Positions 34,225 to 42,369 are shown, counted from the stretch's first letter. The stretch: DNA of 64,000 bases from Curtobacterium ammoniigenes NBRC 101786 (GCF_001571045.1 NZ_BCSV01000002.1:614176-678175); one strand, 5' to 3'. The notes: generated by a model from the sequence alone, not told the origin. Made by a program: numbers and translations.

Positions 34225-37135
34225 TATCCTGCACCTTATCCTGTGCAGGATGTTGCACTCGTCTCCCTCTCGCCGCACCGCCATCCGGGTCACGCGCCCG
34301 GAGTGGGCGCTGATCGCGATCACGGCCCTGTGGGGTGCGACGTTCCTGATCGTGCACGATGCGATGCGGTACTCGGGTCCGCAGTTCTTCGTCGGTGTGC
34401 GGTTCGTGACGGCGGGGATCTTCGCGGCGGTGCTGTTCCGGAAGTCGCTGCGCGGCATGCGCCCGATCGAGCTCGGCGCGGGCGCTGTCATCGGCGTGAT
34501 GATCTTCTTCGGCTACGGCCTGCAGACGTTCGGGTTGCAGACGATCAGTTCGAGCGAGTCGGCGTTCATCACCGCGTTCTACGTGCCGCTGGTGCCGTTG
34601 CTGCAGCTGGTGTTCCTCCGGAAGCGCCCGCATCGCATGGCGGTCCTCGGCATCGTGCTCGCGTTCGTGGGGCTGCTCCTGCTCGCTGGTCCGTCGGCGT
34701 GGAGGATCGGGCTCGGCCCCGGCGAGACCGCCACCTTGCTGAGCACCCTCGCGATCGCGGGGGAGATCATCCTCATCAGCCGATTCGCTGGCCGGGTCGA
34801 CCTGGCGCGGGTGACCGTCGTGCAACTCCTCGTCGGGGGCTTGCTCGCGTTCGCCACCATGCCACTCACCGGGGAGGCTGTTCCCCCCTTCTCCTGGGCC
34901 TGGCTCGTCCCAGCCGCCGGACTCGGCATCGCGAGCGCGATCATCCAGCTCACGATGAACTGGGCACAGCAGTCGGTGTCGCCCACGAGGGCGACCGTCA
35001 TCTATGCGGCGGAACCTGTGTGGGCGGGAATCGTCGGCGCCGTCGCCGGTGACCGCCTCGCCGGAGCTGCGATCGCCGGTGCAGTGCTCATCGTCGCCGG
35101 CGTGATCGTCAGCGAACTCCGCCTCCCCGGATCCGACCCGGAGGCCGTGGAGCGCCCGGTAGACTCGCAGCGCCTGCCTCTGTAGCTCAATGGAAGAGCA
35201 GTTCCGTCCTAAGGAAAGGGTTGGGGGTTCGAGTCCCTCCAGGGGCACCAAGAGGTTGCTACCAAAACAAATCCCTGAAAAAACGCGGGGATGAGGGCCG
35301 GTAGAACCAGACGAACTGATTGCCAGAGCGGCACGACCTTTCGAGGATGTGCCGCTCTTTGATTTCCCGGCCGTCCGAGTCTGTGCGACGTGATGTTCGG
35401 TGGCGAGCCGGACCTCGGGGCTGGTGATGGTGGCGAAGGGTTCGAGCATCTCGGCCTTCGTGCTGCCGTCGTTGAAGACCAGGATGTGCTCGAAGAACAC
35501 CTGGTTCATGAGCTTGCGGATGTGGTCGGGCGCAAGCCGGTAGGCCTTCGGGCAGTTCTCGAGCAGGTCGAGAGCCAGCTTCATTGAGCCGTCGACCCTG
35601 TCGAGGTCGGCGGTGTATCGCTCGACCTGACGGGTGTTCTCGCGGAGCGCAGAGGCGATCCGGTCCTGCTCCTTCTTGAGCAGGTCGAGCGGGATTGCGT
35701 CCGCGTAGTGCGCCTGGAGGACCCGCTCTTGCTCTCGCTCGAGCTTCTCGCGTTCGGAGTTCAGGTGCTTCAACGCTCGGTCGACCTCGGCACGGCTGTC
35801 GCGGAACTCGAGCTCGATCATTGCCTCGACCTTTGCACGGAACTCGGGCGTGATGAGTCGGGTGAGTTCGGCGTAATGATTCTCGGCGCGGACCTCAGTC
35901 TCGTCGATGAGGACGGCCTTCAGCTCGCACCCGTTCTTCTTGCCGAAGCGCCCGTTGCAGATGAAATAGGGGTAGAGCGTGCCCTTGCTGTTGCGGGTCA
36001 TTTGCACGATCAGGCGGGAGCCGCAGATCCCGCAACGGAGCGTTGACTTCAGGTAATGATCGTGGGTGCGGCGACGCTCGCCAACTCGCCGTGATGCGAG
36101 CACCTGCTGCACGAGCTGGAAGGTCTCGTCGTCGATGATCGCCGGGTGGCGTCCGGGGTAGGTGACGCCTTGGAAGGTGACGACGCCGGTGTAGTAGGGC
36201 TTGGTCAACAACTTCTGGAGTCCGTTCTCGTCGAGCACCTTGCTCGGCACGTTCGGTGTCTTGAGCGTGCGAAGTCCGCGAGCGGCCAATTCGTCGGCGA
36301 TCGACTTCAGCCCACGCTCGCCTTTTGCGTATTCGTTGAAGGCCCACTGGATCAGGGGAGCGCGCTCTGGGTCGAGGATGACCGTGCGAGCCTCCCGACC
36401 GTCTTCGCCCATCTGCGAGGTGTTCCGGTAGCCGAGCGGAGCCCGGCCGATCGTGCCGCCACGTTGAGCCTTCTGACTCATGCCCTTGACGACTTCGTTA
36501 GCGAGGTTGCGAGAGTAGAACTCGGCGATCGAGGCCATGATGCCGTGCAGCAGCATTCCGGACGGCGACTGGTCGATCGACTCGGTCGTCGACACCAGGG
36601 CCACGCCCGCGTCGGTCAAGGCGCGGTTTATCTCGACGTCATCCTCGCGGTTGCGCGCCAGGCGGTCGACCTTGTGGACGATGACGTAGTCCACGTCGTT
36701 GTTGCGGATGTAGTGGAGCATCCGTTGCAACTCGGGCCGGTTCGCTGAGCGGGCCGACTCACCGCGGTCGACGAATTCCTTGACGATGAATGCGCCAAGC
36801 GATTGCGCCTTCTTTCGGTTGGCGTCACGCTGCGCTGGGATCGAGAAGCCCTCGGCCTCGTCGCCGCGCTCCGCTTGCCGCTTGGTGCTCACGCGGAGGT
36901 AGCTCACCGCCGCCTTTGGTGTCAGGGCGTCGGCGATCGCGCCGAGCGGATTGATGTTATTGGTGGCGACAGCTGGGTCCATATGGGGGGTTTCTCCGAT
37001 TACGTCCTCCTGATTGACGCTCTTCTCGCCAGAAGAATCCAGTCCGAAGTCGCCCGGCATCTCGGGCATCGGGGGTCGAGGTGTGGAAAACTCCAGCGGG
37101 TCGTGATCGTCAGGCCGGGGCATCGAAGCCGCCAT
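34208..37135 (-). CDS. Large serine recombinase (integrase); frame runs on through tRNA-Arg
   Basis: The catalytic domain holds nucleophile Ser83 (AVSYLRVSTKRQ), RPELQRMLHYI, DYVIVHKVDRLAR and the long E-helix. It is followed by the recombinase domain (YTGVVTFQGVTYPGRHPAIIDDETF), a zinc ribbon (CGICGSRL and CNGRFGKKNGCELK) and a coiled-coil segment. This covers about 600 residues, the usual size of a large serine integrase. No stop occurs in the element: the frame crosses the tRNA (reading VPLEGLEPPT) and ends only at 34208, antisense to EamA. The functional end is therefore uncertain, probably before 35,251. The first ~70 residues are an extra, disordered-looking extension; M52 is an alternative start. 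It overlaps the gene upstream by 26 bases. Confidence 0.8.
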   Translation of the reverse strand: MAASMPRPDDHDPLEFSTPRPPMPEMPGDFGLDSSGEKSVNQEDVIGETPHMDPAVATNNINPLGAIADALTPKAAVSYLRVSTKRQAERGDEAEGFSIPAQRDANRKKAQSLGAFIVKEFVDRGESARSANRPELQRMLHYIRNNDVDYVIVHKVDRLARNREDDVEINRALTDAGVALVSTTESIDQSPSGMLLHGIMASIAEFYSRNLANEVVKGMSQKAQRGGTIGRAPLGYRNTSQMGEDGREARTVILDPERAPLIQWAFNEYAKGERGLKSIADELAARGLRTLKTPNVPSKVLDENGLQKLLTKPYYTGVVTFQGVTYPGRHPAIIDDETFQLVQQVLASRRVGERRRTHDHYLKSTLRCGICGSRLIVQMTRNSKGTLYPYFICNGRFGKKNGCELKAVLIDETEVRAENHYAELTRLITPEFRAKVEAMIELEFRDSRAEVDRALKHLNSEREKLEREQERVLQAHYADAIPLDLLKKEQDRIASALRENTRQVERYTADLDRVDGSMKLALDLLENCPKAYRLAPDHIRKLMNQVFFEHILVFNDGSTKAEMLEPFATITSPEVRLATEHHVAQTRTAGKSKSGTSSKGRAALAISSSGSTGPHPRVFSGICFGSNLLVPLEGLEPPTLSLGRNCSSIELQRQALRVYRALHGLRVGSGEAEFADDHAGDDEHCTGDRSSGEAVTGDGADDSRPHRFRRIDDGRPRGRHRLLCPVHRELDDRARDAESGGWDEPGPGEGGNSLPGEWHGGEREQAPDEELHDGHPRQVDPASESADEDDLPRDREGAQQGGGLAGAEPDPPRRRTSEQEQPHEREHDAEDRHAMRALPEEHQLQQRHQRHVERGDERRLARTDRLQPERLQAVAEEDHHADDSARAELDRAHAAQRLPEQHRREDPRRHEPHTDEELRTRVPHRIVHDQERRTPQGRDRDQRPLRARDPDGGAARGRRVQHPAQDKVQDNALAT
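34224..34251. promoter_or_regulatory. Divergent operator/promoter between XRE-cupin and EamA genes
   Basis: The 26-base interval has TTATCCTG twice, 12 bases apart (34224-34231 and 34236-34243), and a palindrome ATCCTG-TG-CAGGAT (34238-34251). TATCCT (34237-34242) fits a -10 hexamer whose transcript would begin at or next to the EamA ATG at 34250, implying a leaderless mRNA. Repressor binding would block both genes. Confidence 0.6.
34250..35185 (+). CDS. EamA-family (DMT) transporter
   Basis: This 311-aa membrane protein has about ten membrane segments in two EamA halves. Motifs include WALIAITALWGATFLIVHDAMRY near the start and the second-half SVSPTRATVIYAAEPVWAGIVGAV, typical of the drug/metabolite exporter superfamily. 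The substrate is unknown; control by the divergent XRE-cupin repressor suggests efflux of a small metabolite. Its stop TAG (35183-35185) lies within the tRNA-Arg gene, a 10-base overlap. The recombinase open frame covers it antisense but is not real coding there. Confidence 0.88.
   Translation: MLHSSPSRRTAIRVTRPEWALIAITALWGATFLIVHDAMRYSGPQFFVGVRFVTAGIFAAVLFRKSLRGMRPIELGAGAVIGVMIFFGYGLQTFGLQTISSSESAFITAFYVPLVPLLQLVFLRKRPHRMAVLGIVLAFVGLLLLAGPSAWRIGLGPGETATLLSTLAIAGEIILISRFAGRVDLARVTVVQLLVGGLLAFATMPLTGEAVPPFSWAWLVPAAGLGIASAIIQLTMNWAQQSVSPTRATVIYAAEPVWAGIVGAVAGDRLAGAAIAGAVLIVAGVIVSELRLPGSDPEAVERPVDSQRLPL
35176..35250 (+). tRNA. tRNA-Arg (anticodon CCT), island attachment site candidate
   Basis: The acceptor arms GCCTCTG and CAGGGGC pair (one T-G). 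The anticodon stem-loop GTTCC-GTCCTAA-GGAAA (top pair mismatched) carries CCT, which reads AGG. The T-arm has TTCGAGT, and CCA is encoded. The EamA stop codon lies in its first 10 bases. A serine recombinase and foreign DNA begin right after it. Confidence 0.93.
35326..35359 (+). terminator. Hairpin terminator downstream of tRNA-Arg
   Basis: A perfect 10-bp stem (AGAGCGGCAC / GTGCCGCTCT) is followed by TTTGATTT. It is suited to end the tRNA-Arg transcript in the plus direction. On the minus strand it lies inside the recombinase open frame. Confidence 0.7.
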
Positions 37136-37946
37136 TTCGGTTACTGAACTCGGCCGCGCCCAGGGCGATCAACTCGCCCAAGGAGGTCGTCGTAACGACC
37201 GTGAAGAGCCGGCCGTCGATCCGGCGCTCCTCGCGTAGCCGTGCGCGTAACTGGTCGCGTCGACGAAGGTTTGGCACGACCCAGACCACGGCGGGGAAGA
37301 TTCCGGTCTGCGCTTGCTCGCGGCCGGTGTGCCGGTAGTCCTGGTACTGCAGGCACTTCCGGACGATCCGGCCGGGTGGCTCGGTTGACCGGTCCACCTC
37401 GAGGAACCAGGCATCCTCATACCCGCCTGACGTTGTGACGAGCGCGAGGTCCGGCTTCAGCCGCACGGTTGCGCCCGATCGGTCGAGATACGGCCGCCAC
37501 GCCGCCGGTTCCAGTTCGACGCGCGACACGGCCACGTCGTGCGCGGCAGCGGCATCGTTCAGATCGAGGACGACCTCGGCCACTGCCAGGGTGTGCTCGA
37601 GGAACGTCACTCCCGGCTCGATGGCTCGCAGCCGCGAAGCCCGAGTCTCACTATCGCGCCAGGCGAGGAGTCGATTCGCGGTCTCAGTGAGCTGCCAGAC
37701 CTTGCCGCTCGACCCGGCCCTCACTCCACCGATACGTCGGTCGAGCTCCCGCACCAGTCCGAGCTGTCGGAGGCGGCCGAGGGCTAGGTTCGCCGTTCGA
37801 GGAATCGTCTTCACGTTCGCGGCAAGGCCGAAGTGGAGCCGAGCGATCTGCCGCGTCAGCAGGTAGCGGTACTCGTCGACCGACCGAAGAATCAACCAAT
37901 CCCGATCAGATAGGCGGCTACTTAGAGTCTCGTAGAGCGCGCTCAT
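37110..37946 (-). CDS. Replication-relaxation (Replic_Relax-like) family protein
   Basis: This 278-aa protein begins with a winged-helix-like region (LSDRDWLILRSVDEYRYLLTRQIARLHF ... LGRLRQLGLVREL). It continues into a domain with LKPDLALV and WFLEVDRSTEPPGRIVRKCLQY, which resembles a nuclease-like core (Asp, Glu, Asp). The pattern fits PF13814-type proteins found on plasmids, ICEs and phages of actinobacteria. The exact role is unknown; plasmid-like replication or transfer is inferred from the family. It is coupled by ATGA to the small ORF upstream and overlaps the recombinase start. Confidence 0.72.
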   Translation of the reverse strand: MSALYETLSSRLSDRDWLILRSVDEYRYLLTRQIARLHFGLAANVKTIPRTANLALGRLRQLGLVRELDRRIGGVRAGSSGKVWQLTETANRLLAWRDSETRASRLRAIEPGVTFLEHTLAVAEVVLDLNDAAAAHDVAVSRVELEPAAWRPYLDRSGATVRLKPDLALVTTSGGYEDAWFLEVDRSTEPPGRIVRKCLQYQDYRHTGREQAQTGIFPAVVWVVPNLRRRDQLRARLREERRIDGRLFTVVTTTSLGELIALGAAEFSNRNGGFDAPA

Positions 37947-38116
37947 CGCAGTTCTCCAGAGGCAAGGCCGATGATGCCGAGTGGGCAGTAAGCGGCAGGA
38001 ACGATCGGGAATCGGATCGGAGTCTTATCCCTGATCCCGCACAGTTCGCCGCTATTGCTGGACAAATGGCGCGAGCAAGTCGTCGCGATCTGAAGCCCGA
38101 TCTGAAGGCCGCTCAT
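37943..38116 (-). CDS. 57-aa small protein, coupled on both sides
   Basis: This ORF starts with ATG at 38116, overlapping the stop of the coupling-protein gene (ATGA), and ends with TGA overlapping the ATG of the Replic_Relax gene (ATGA). That exact double fit argues that it is translated. The protein (MSGLQIGLQIATTCSRHLSS at the start) has three Cys and ends in a hydrophobic segment (FPIVPAAYCPLGIIGLASGE), which could be a weak membrane anchor. I do not recognise a family. Confidence 0.55.
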   Translation of the reverse strand: MSGLQIGLQIATTCSRHLSSNSGELCGIRDKTPIRFPIVPAAYCPLGIIGLASGELR

Positions 38117-40293
38117 CGCTGACCTCCCGTGGCCTTACGGCGGCCGATCGGCTCGTCGCCATCCGGTTTCGGTGTCGCCTCCCGGTCCAGGCCGATAGCT
38201 GCCAGGACTTCGCGCTCAACATCCTTCGCGTTCTGTCCGTAGGAGTCGGCGGAGCGCATTCGCAGTTCCACCGGATCTCGCACTGGCGGCTCGGACGGTA
38301 GTGTCCGGGCGGAGAACCAGCCGGTGGCGTGCCCGTCCTGGATGAGGCTCGCGTAGACGCCGAAGCGCGGCAGCAGTGTGAAGTCCTCCCGGTCCAGTCC
38401 GGTGGCTTGCTTTGCGAGGTCGGCCGCGTCATCGCCGTTCAGTCCGAAGATGACCTTGTTCCGTGCATTGGCATCGATGCCCGCGAGCGTCGGTGCGGGA
38501 ATCTGCCTGCGGTACTGGTGGGCGAGGGCAAAACCGACGCCGAGACCGCGCGCCTGGCTGAGGGCGTCATCGAGGTTGTCATAGGCGGAGACGTAGTCCT
38601 GCACCTCGTCGATGAAGACGTTGACGATGTGGCGCTGCTCCGGCGACAGCGAGGTGCGCGCCAGGATGAGCGGCCAGACCTGTCCAACGATGAGCGAGCC
38701 GAGCAACTTAGCCGATTCCGCGCCCAACGTGCCCTTGTTGAGCGACACCAGGACGATGCGCCGATGGGTGAACAAATCCGAGAAGTCGAACGTTGGGTTC
38801 GCTTGGCCGAGCACGGCGCGGAGTTGCGGGCGCATCAGGAACTGACGAAGTCGGGTCATCGCGGGCGCGATCACCTGAGCACGCTGCGGATCGCTCATCG
38901 CCTCGTAGCTATTCCAGAACGACTCGAGGCCGAGCGGGTCGTGGACGTGCTTCATCGCCTTGTGGCGGAAGCGGTCGTCCGTCAGGAGCGACGGCAGCAT
39001 CACCAACGTTGCGCCGTCGTAATGGGAGAGCGTCGTCAGCGCCGAGGCGAGTACCTCGTTGGTGCGCGGCCCCCAGGCTTCGCCGGACAGCTCGCGGAAG
39101 ATCGCGAGCATCGAGTCGGCGGTCACGCCCGGGTTCCGGAGGCCCTTCTTCAGGGGATTGAACCCCACTGGGCGATCCGACGTCGGATCGATCACCACCA
39201 CGTCGTTAGTGCGCGAGTCAGGGATACGAGCCAACACGTCGTTGACCAGGTCGCCCTTCGGGTCGATCACCAGGACGCTGCGCCCGGCATGCACGGCCGA
39301 GAGAATCTGGGCGAGCATCGCCGTCGACTTTCCCGACGAGGTCGGACCGAGGTAGAGGGTGTGCTGCAAGCTGTCGCGCGGCTCGATGCCGACCTGGACG
39401 ATCTCACCGGGTGCGGTCGTCTCGGCGAACGGACGCCTCGATGCCTGAAGCAGCGGCGGTGGCGGTAGGACTCGAGGATGAGCGCTCGGGTGTCCGGGCA
39501 GGCTGGCGTCTACATCCTTGTCGATCGGCCACGCCAATAGCCCGACAAGTTCGCGCGCCGAGAGGTGGAGCAGCCAGCTCCACGGGCGGGCTGCGTGCTC
39601 GAGTTTGCTCGGGTTCTCGACCGTGAAGTGGATTTGCACGCCAGCGGCCTCAGCGACACGGACGCCGGCGAGCACGGCCGTGATGAGTTCGCGTTCCCGG
39701 GCGATCGTCTTGCCGGTCACGCCGATGCGTATCGTCGCCTTGAAGCCGTGCGAGCTCACCCGGTTCTTCAGGCTCGCGCGGGTATCGTGTGTCGCCGCTT
39801 GCCTGCCTCGGGTCAGGAGATCGAACCACGATTCGGTCGGGTTCGCCGCACGGTCCGGCACGAACTGTGGTGAGAGTCGGCCGCCCAGCACTACTTGGAG
39901 GACCAGCTCGTCGGCGTCGTCCTTCGCCATCGCGAGCCCGGCGAGGATCGCTCGGGAGATAGCGGTCACCCGTTCGACGTTCAGGGCCAGCGAGTGGTGA
40001 CTGACCGTGACGTGCCCGGCGACGGTCATACGCTGGCGCTCCGAGACCCTCGCTTCGTGGAGCCGCACGCCGGGCACGAGCGAGCCGAGGAGCAGTGTCA
40101 TGTTCCTGGTGTGACCGGGGCGGGTGCCGACGAGGTACCGGACCTCACCCTGCGAGGCGCGGGCCTCGAAGACCAGTTCGCCCAGCTGCCGGTCGGCCGC
40201 GATTCGGTTCAGGAGCTCCAGAGCCGTGTCGGGGTCGAACGGGCGCGGCCACCAGACCTGCCGCCATACCCACGCCTGCTTAGGCCGCGTCAT
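38113..40293 (-). CDS. Type IV coupling protein-like ATPase (TraG/TraD, helicase-HerA-like)
   Basis: This 726-aa protein has Walker A at residues 316-323 (GPTSSGKST), followed by AGRSVLVIDPKGDLVNDVLARIP, and Walker B near FIDEVQDYVSAYDNLDDALSQAR with the motif-3-like HQYRRQIP. The ~300 residues before the ATPase are unlike classical TraD membrane anchors: no clear membrane segments are seen. It resembles 'type IV secretory system conjugative DNA transfer' proteins of actinobacterial ICEs. It should translocate DNA or serve as a coupling motor; this is inferred. It overlaps the small ORFs on each side. Confidence 0.78.
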   Translation of the reverse strand: MTRPKQAWVWRQVWWPRPFDPDTALELLNRIAADRQLGELVFEARASQGEVRYLVGTRPGHTRNMTLLLGSLVPGVRLHEARVSERQRMTVAGHVTVSHHSLALNVERVTAISRAILAGLAMAKDDADELVLQVVLGGRLSPQFVPDRAANPTESWFDLLTRGRQAATHDTRASLKNRVSSHGFKATIRIGVTGKTIARERELITAVLAGVRVAEAAGVQIHFTVENPSKLEHAARPWSWLLHLSARELVGLLAWPIDKDVDASLPGHPSAHPRVLPPPPLLQASRRPFAETTAPGEIVQVGIEPRDSLQHTLYLGPTSSGKSTAMLAQILSAVHAGRSVLVIDPKGDLVNDVLARIPDSRTNDVVVIDPTSDRPVGFNPLKKGLRNPGVTADSMLAIFRELSGEAWGPRTNEVLASALTTLSHYDGATLVMLPSLLTDDRFRHKAMKHVHDPLGLESFWNSYEAMSDPQRAQVIAPAMTRLRQFLMRPQLRAVLGQANPTFDFSDLFTHRRIVLVSLNKGTLGAESAKLLGSLIVGQVWPLILARTSLSPEQRHIVNVFIDEVQDYVSAYDNLDDALSQARGLGVGFALAHQYRRQIPAPTLAGIDANARNKVIFGLNGDDAADLAKQATGLDREDFTLLPRFGVYASLIQDGHATGWFSARTLPSEPPVRDPVELRMRSADSYGQNAKDVEREVLAAIGLDREATPKPDGDEPIGRRKATGGQR

Positions 40294-40462
40294 CGGAGTT
40301 CTCCTTGTCGGCCGACTTGAGTTGCACCCCTGCCAAGGCGAGTAGGGCGCGGGCCAGTTTGCGGATGTCGGGCTGTTCGTTCGGGACGGCCACTGTGCGG
40401 AAGTCCTGCGACCCTGCGGGTCGCCCCCGACTTCGCTTGTTCGTGTTGATGTCGTTGTTCAT
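40280..40462 (-). CDS. 60-aa basic small protein with AT-hook-like motif
   Basis: This small protein has a basic N-terminus (NKRSRGRPAGSQDF) with an RGRP core like an AT-hook, and a helical rear (PDIRKLARALLALAGVQLK). It overlaps the start of the coupling-protein gene by 14 bases, which indicates co-translation. A DNA-binding accessory role in transfer is plausible but unproven. Confidence 0.55.
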   Translation of the reverse strand: MNNDINTNKRSRGRPAGSQDFRTVAVPNEQPDIRKLARALLALAGVQLKSADKENSDDAA

Positions 40463-40529
40463 CGTCGGTGCCCTCCCTCCCGCGTGTACTTGCCCTTATT
40501 GAGAACGATTCGCCGATTTGCGTCAACGG

Positions 40530-40733
40530 TCACCACTGACGGCGACGCCACCACCAGCGCAGGACGATGACCGCGCTCGTGATCACGACGGCCACGGCTG
40601 CGACGACCACAAGCACGACCCAGACCTGCTGGATCAGCGAGGCTGCGATCCAGACGCACACGGCGGTCCCGAGGAGGACGAGCGCTCCACGCCATACGCT
40701 CGAAAGGAGCGAGGTCGGCCCATCGGGAGACAT
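40530..40733 (-). CDS. 67-aa membrane protein
   Basis: This small protein is mostly two membrane segments (ALVLLGTAVCVWIAASLIQQV and VVLVVVAAVAVVITSAVIVL) with a Trp/Arg-rich end (RWWWRRRQW). Its ATG overlaps the stop of the MT-A70 gene as ATGA. It could be a membrane anchor for the transfer apparatus; no family is recognised. Confidence 0.6.
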   Translation of the reverse strand: MSPDGPTSLLSSVWRGALVLLGTAVCVWIAASLIQQVWVVLVVVAAVAVVITSAVIVLRWWWRRRQW

Positions 40734-41365
40734 CAGCCCTCACGACCGTTCTCCTGTTTAGGATCGTCCGCGAAGTCGGACGGGACCGGGTAGCCGAACT
40801 TCAGGAACGACACGTCGGAATCGATCTCGTTGCCCCACACGTCCCAGCCGGGCTGCTTATGGCGGGCGAAGAGCTCGAGCCGCTTGATGTCCATCCCGGC
40901 GAGTGCATCGACGTAGGCGTACTGGAAGTGCGGCTTTTCCGAATGCTTGGCGACCCATGCGGCGAACCAGTCGGGCACGACGTGGGAGGCCGGGGTGACC
41001 TTGCCGCGGATGCCGACGAGCAGGTACTCGGTCGCGCGTCTCACGCCCGATTTGATACCGCCCATGCCGTAGCGGTTGAGCTTGCCCCAGGTAATCCAGT
41101 CGATCGGTTCGAAGCCCCAGTCGCGCATGATGTTCTGCGCCTCGTGAAACAGACCCTTCGTCGTCCAGAAGAAGAGCCACGCGTTCTCGGCGGACACCGA
41201 CTTAACGGCGCTTCCGAGCCCGGAGATCTCGCTCAGCGACATCGTGTCGTAGTGCTTCTCGCCGGTCTGACCCGGCCACGGCACGTCGGCGAGTACCGCC
41301 TCATAGGGTCCGTGCTGCTCGAGAGGATTGAGTGCCGGAGTCTCCGGCGGATTGATATTGGCCAT
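40733..41365 (-). CDS. MT-A70 family adenine methyltransferase
   Basis: This 210-aa protein has the MT-A70 arrangement: ADVPWPG at residues 31-37 in place of the usual DPPW catalytic motif, then WLFFWTTKGLFHEAQNIM, TEYLLVGIRGK and ELFARHKQPGWDVWGNE, the last matching the SAM-pocket motif of bacterial and phage MT-A70 proteins. It should methylate adenine in DNA (N6), probably marking the element's DNA against host restriction. The ATG at 41365 has GGAGGTCAC before it. It is upstream of the 67-aa membrane gene, ATGA-coupled. Confidence 0.82.
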   Translation of the reverse strand: MANINPPETPALNPLEQHGPYEAVLADVPWPGQTGEKHYDTMSLSEISGLGSAVKSVSAENAWLFFWTTKGLFHEAQNIMRDWGFEPIDWITWGKLNRYGMGGIKSGVRRATEYLLVGIRGKVTPASHVVPDWFAAWVAKHSEKPHFQYAYVDALAGMDIKRLELFARHKQPGWDVWGNEIDSDVSFLKFGYPVPSDFADDPKQENGREG

Positions 41366-41628
41366 GGTGTGACCTCCTTCCTGCATCCGCTCGGCTCGTG
41401 GCGGCGGACGCTTTCGCGCTTACTTATGTGCTCGTGAAGCCGCACTGGGAAGACCTCGGACCCGCGCTCCGCGATTCGATCTGTAGGTCGGGAACGGCAC
41501 CAGATATAGAGGTTTAAGGGACCGGCGAACCACCAGCGGTGGCGGTCCTAGCCGTTGTTGTGGAAGACACAATGATGAGGACCGGAGAGGCGACCCGACT
41601 CGTGATCGAGTCGCCCCTCGAGGCCGGG

Positions 41629-41943
41629 CTAGGAGTTGGAGTCGTGCTCCTTCTCCTTATCGGCGATGAGCCGGAGGATGTCGAGCCGCGCGTTGTGGCC
41701 CCGCTCGCGCTCGGCACTAACGACTTGGTAGGCGGCGTCCACGGTGCGCTTGGCTTGGTCGACGACGGATGCCGAGACGCTCCGGAGCCGGTTGTGCGTT
41801 TCCATGAGCGACTCGTACTCCTCTTCGATCTCGACGCGGCGGGTGTGCTCGGTGTCCCACGCCTCGCAGAGGAGCGCGATTACCGCGAGAAGGATCAGGC
41901 TGATAACGACTGCGACGACGATCGTCACCATGAGCGGAGTCAT
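41629..41943 (-). CDS. Small membrane protein with coiled coil
   Basis: This 104-aa protein has one N-terminal membrane segment (residues 4-28, LMVTIVVAVVISLILLAVIALLCEA), then a charged coiled-coil-like stretch (HTRRVEIEEEYESLMETHNRLR) and a basic/acidic C-terminus. I do not recognise a family. It lies 3 bases from the following gene's stop on the same strand and probably belongs to the same transcript. Confidence 0.6.
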   Translation of the reverse strand: MTPLMVTIVVAVVISLILLAVIALLCEAWDTEHTRRVEIEEEYESLMETHNRLRSVSASVVDQAKRTVDAAYQVVSAERERGHNARLDILRLIADKEKEHDSNS

Positions 41944-41946
41944 CGG

Positions 41947-42369
41947 TCAGTACCTCAGCAACGTCATCGCTGAGCCCGTGGCCTGAGCGTCCACGATCTT
42001 CCACACCAGGGGCGCGACGATCGGATACGCCTTGGACACCGAGTCCGCGAGCGCGCCCGTAGCGGTCACTTCGTGGATCGCCGTGTTCGCGACCAGTCCG
42101 CGCCCGTGCTCGTGGAGCTCGGCGAGCTCTGCCTTGGACTCCTCCACGTACACGGCGAGTTCCTTCGAGTGCTGGGCTCGCATCAGCGCCATCCCCGCGT
42201 CCGCCTGTTCCTGCGCCGCCGCGAGGACGACGTCGGCCGAGAGGCGGTCGAGCCCGCGTGAGACCTGTTTCTGTGTCGAGCGTGACAACGTGCCGATGTG
42301 CTGGCCGAGCGAGCCCGAGGAGGGGACCAGGGCTGAACCCTGGAACTGTGAGGCGGAGGTGTTCGGCAC
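41947..42369 (-). CDS. Hypothetical protein of the element
   Basis: This 140-aa protein has a low-complexity start, then a helical stretch (LSRSTQKQVSRGLDRLSADVVLAAAQEQADAGMALMRAQHSKELAVYVEESKAELAELHEHGRG, summarised as heptad-like) and a hydrophobic end. The start is GTG at 42369, because AGGAAGGAG lies 6 bases before it; the ATG at 42402 would place that site inside the gene. It is the first gene of the minus-strand module. No family is recognised. Confidence 0.55.
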   Translation of the reverse strand: MPNTSASQFQGSALVPSSGSLGQHIGTLSRSTQKQVSRGLDRLSADVVLAAAQEQADAGMALMRAQHSKELAVYVEESKAELAELHEHGRGLVANTAIHEVTATGALADSVSKAYPIVAPLVWKIVDAQATGSAMTLLRY

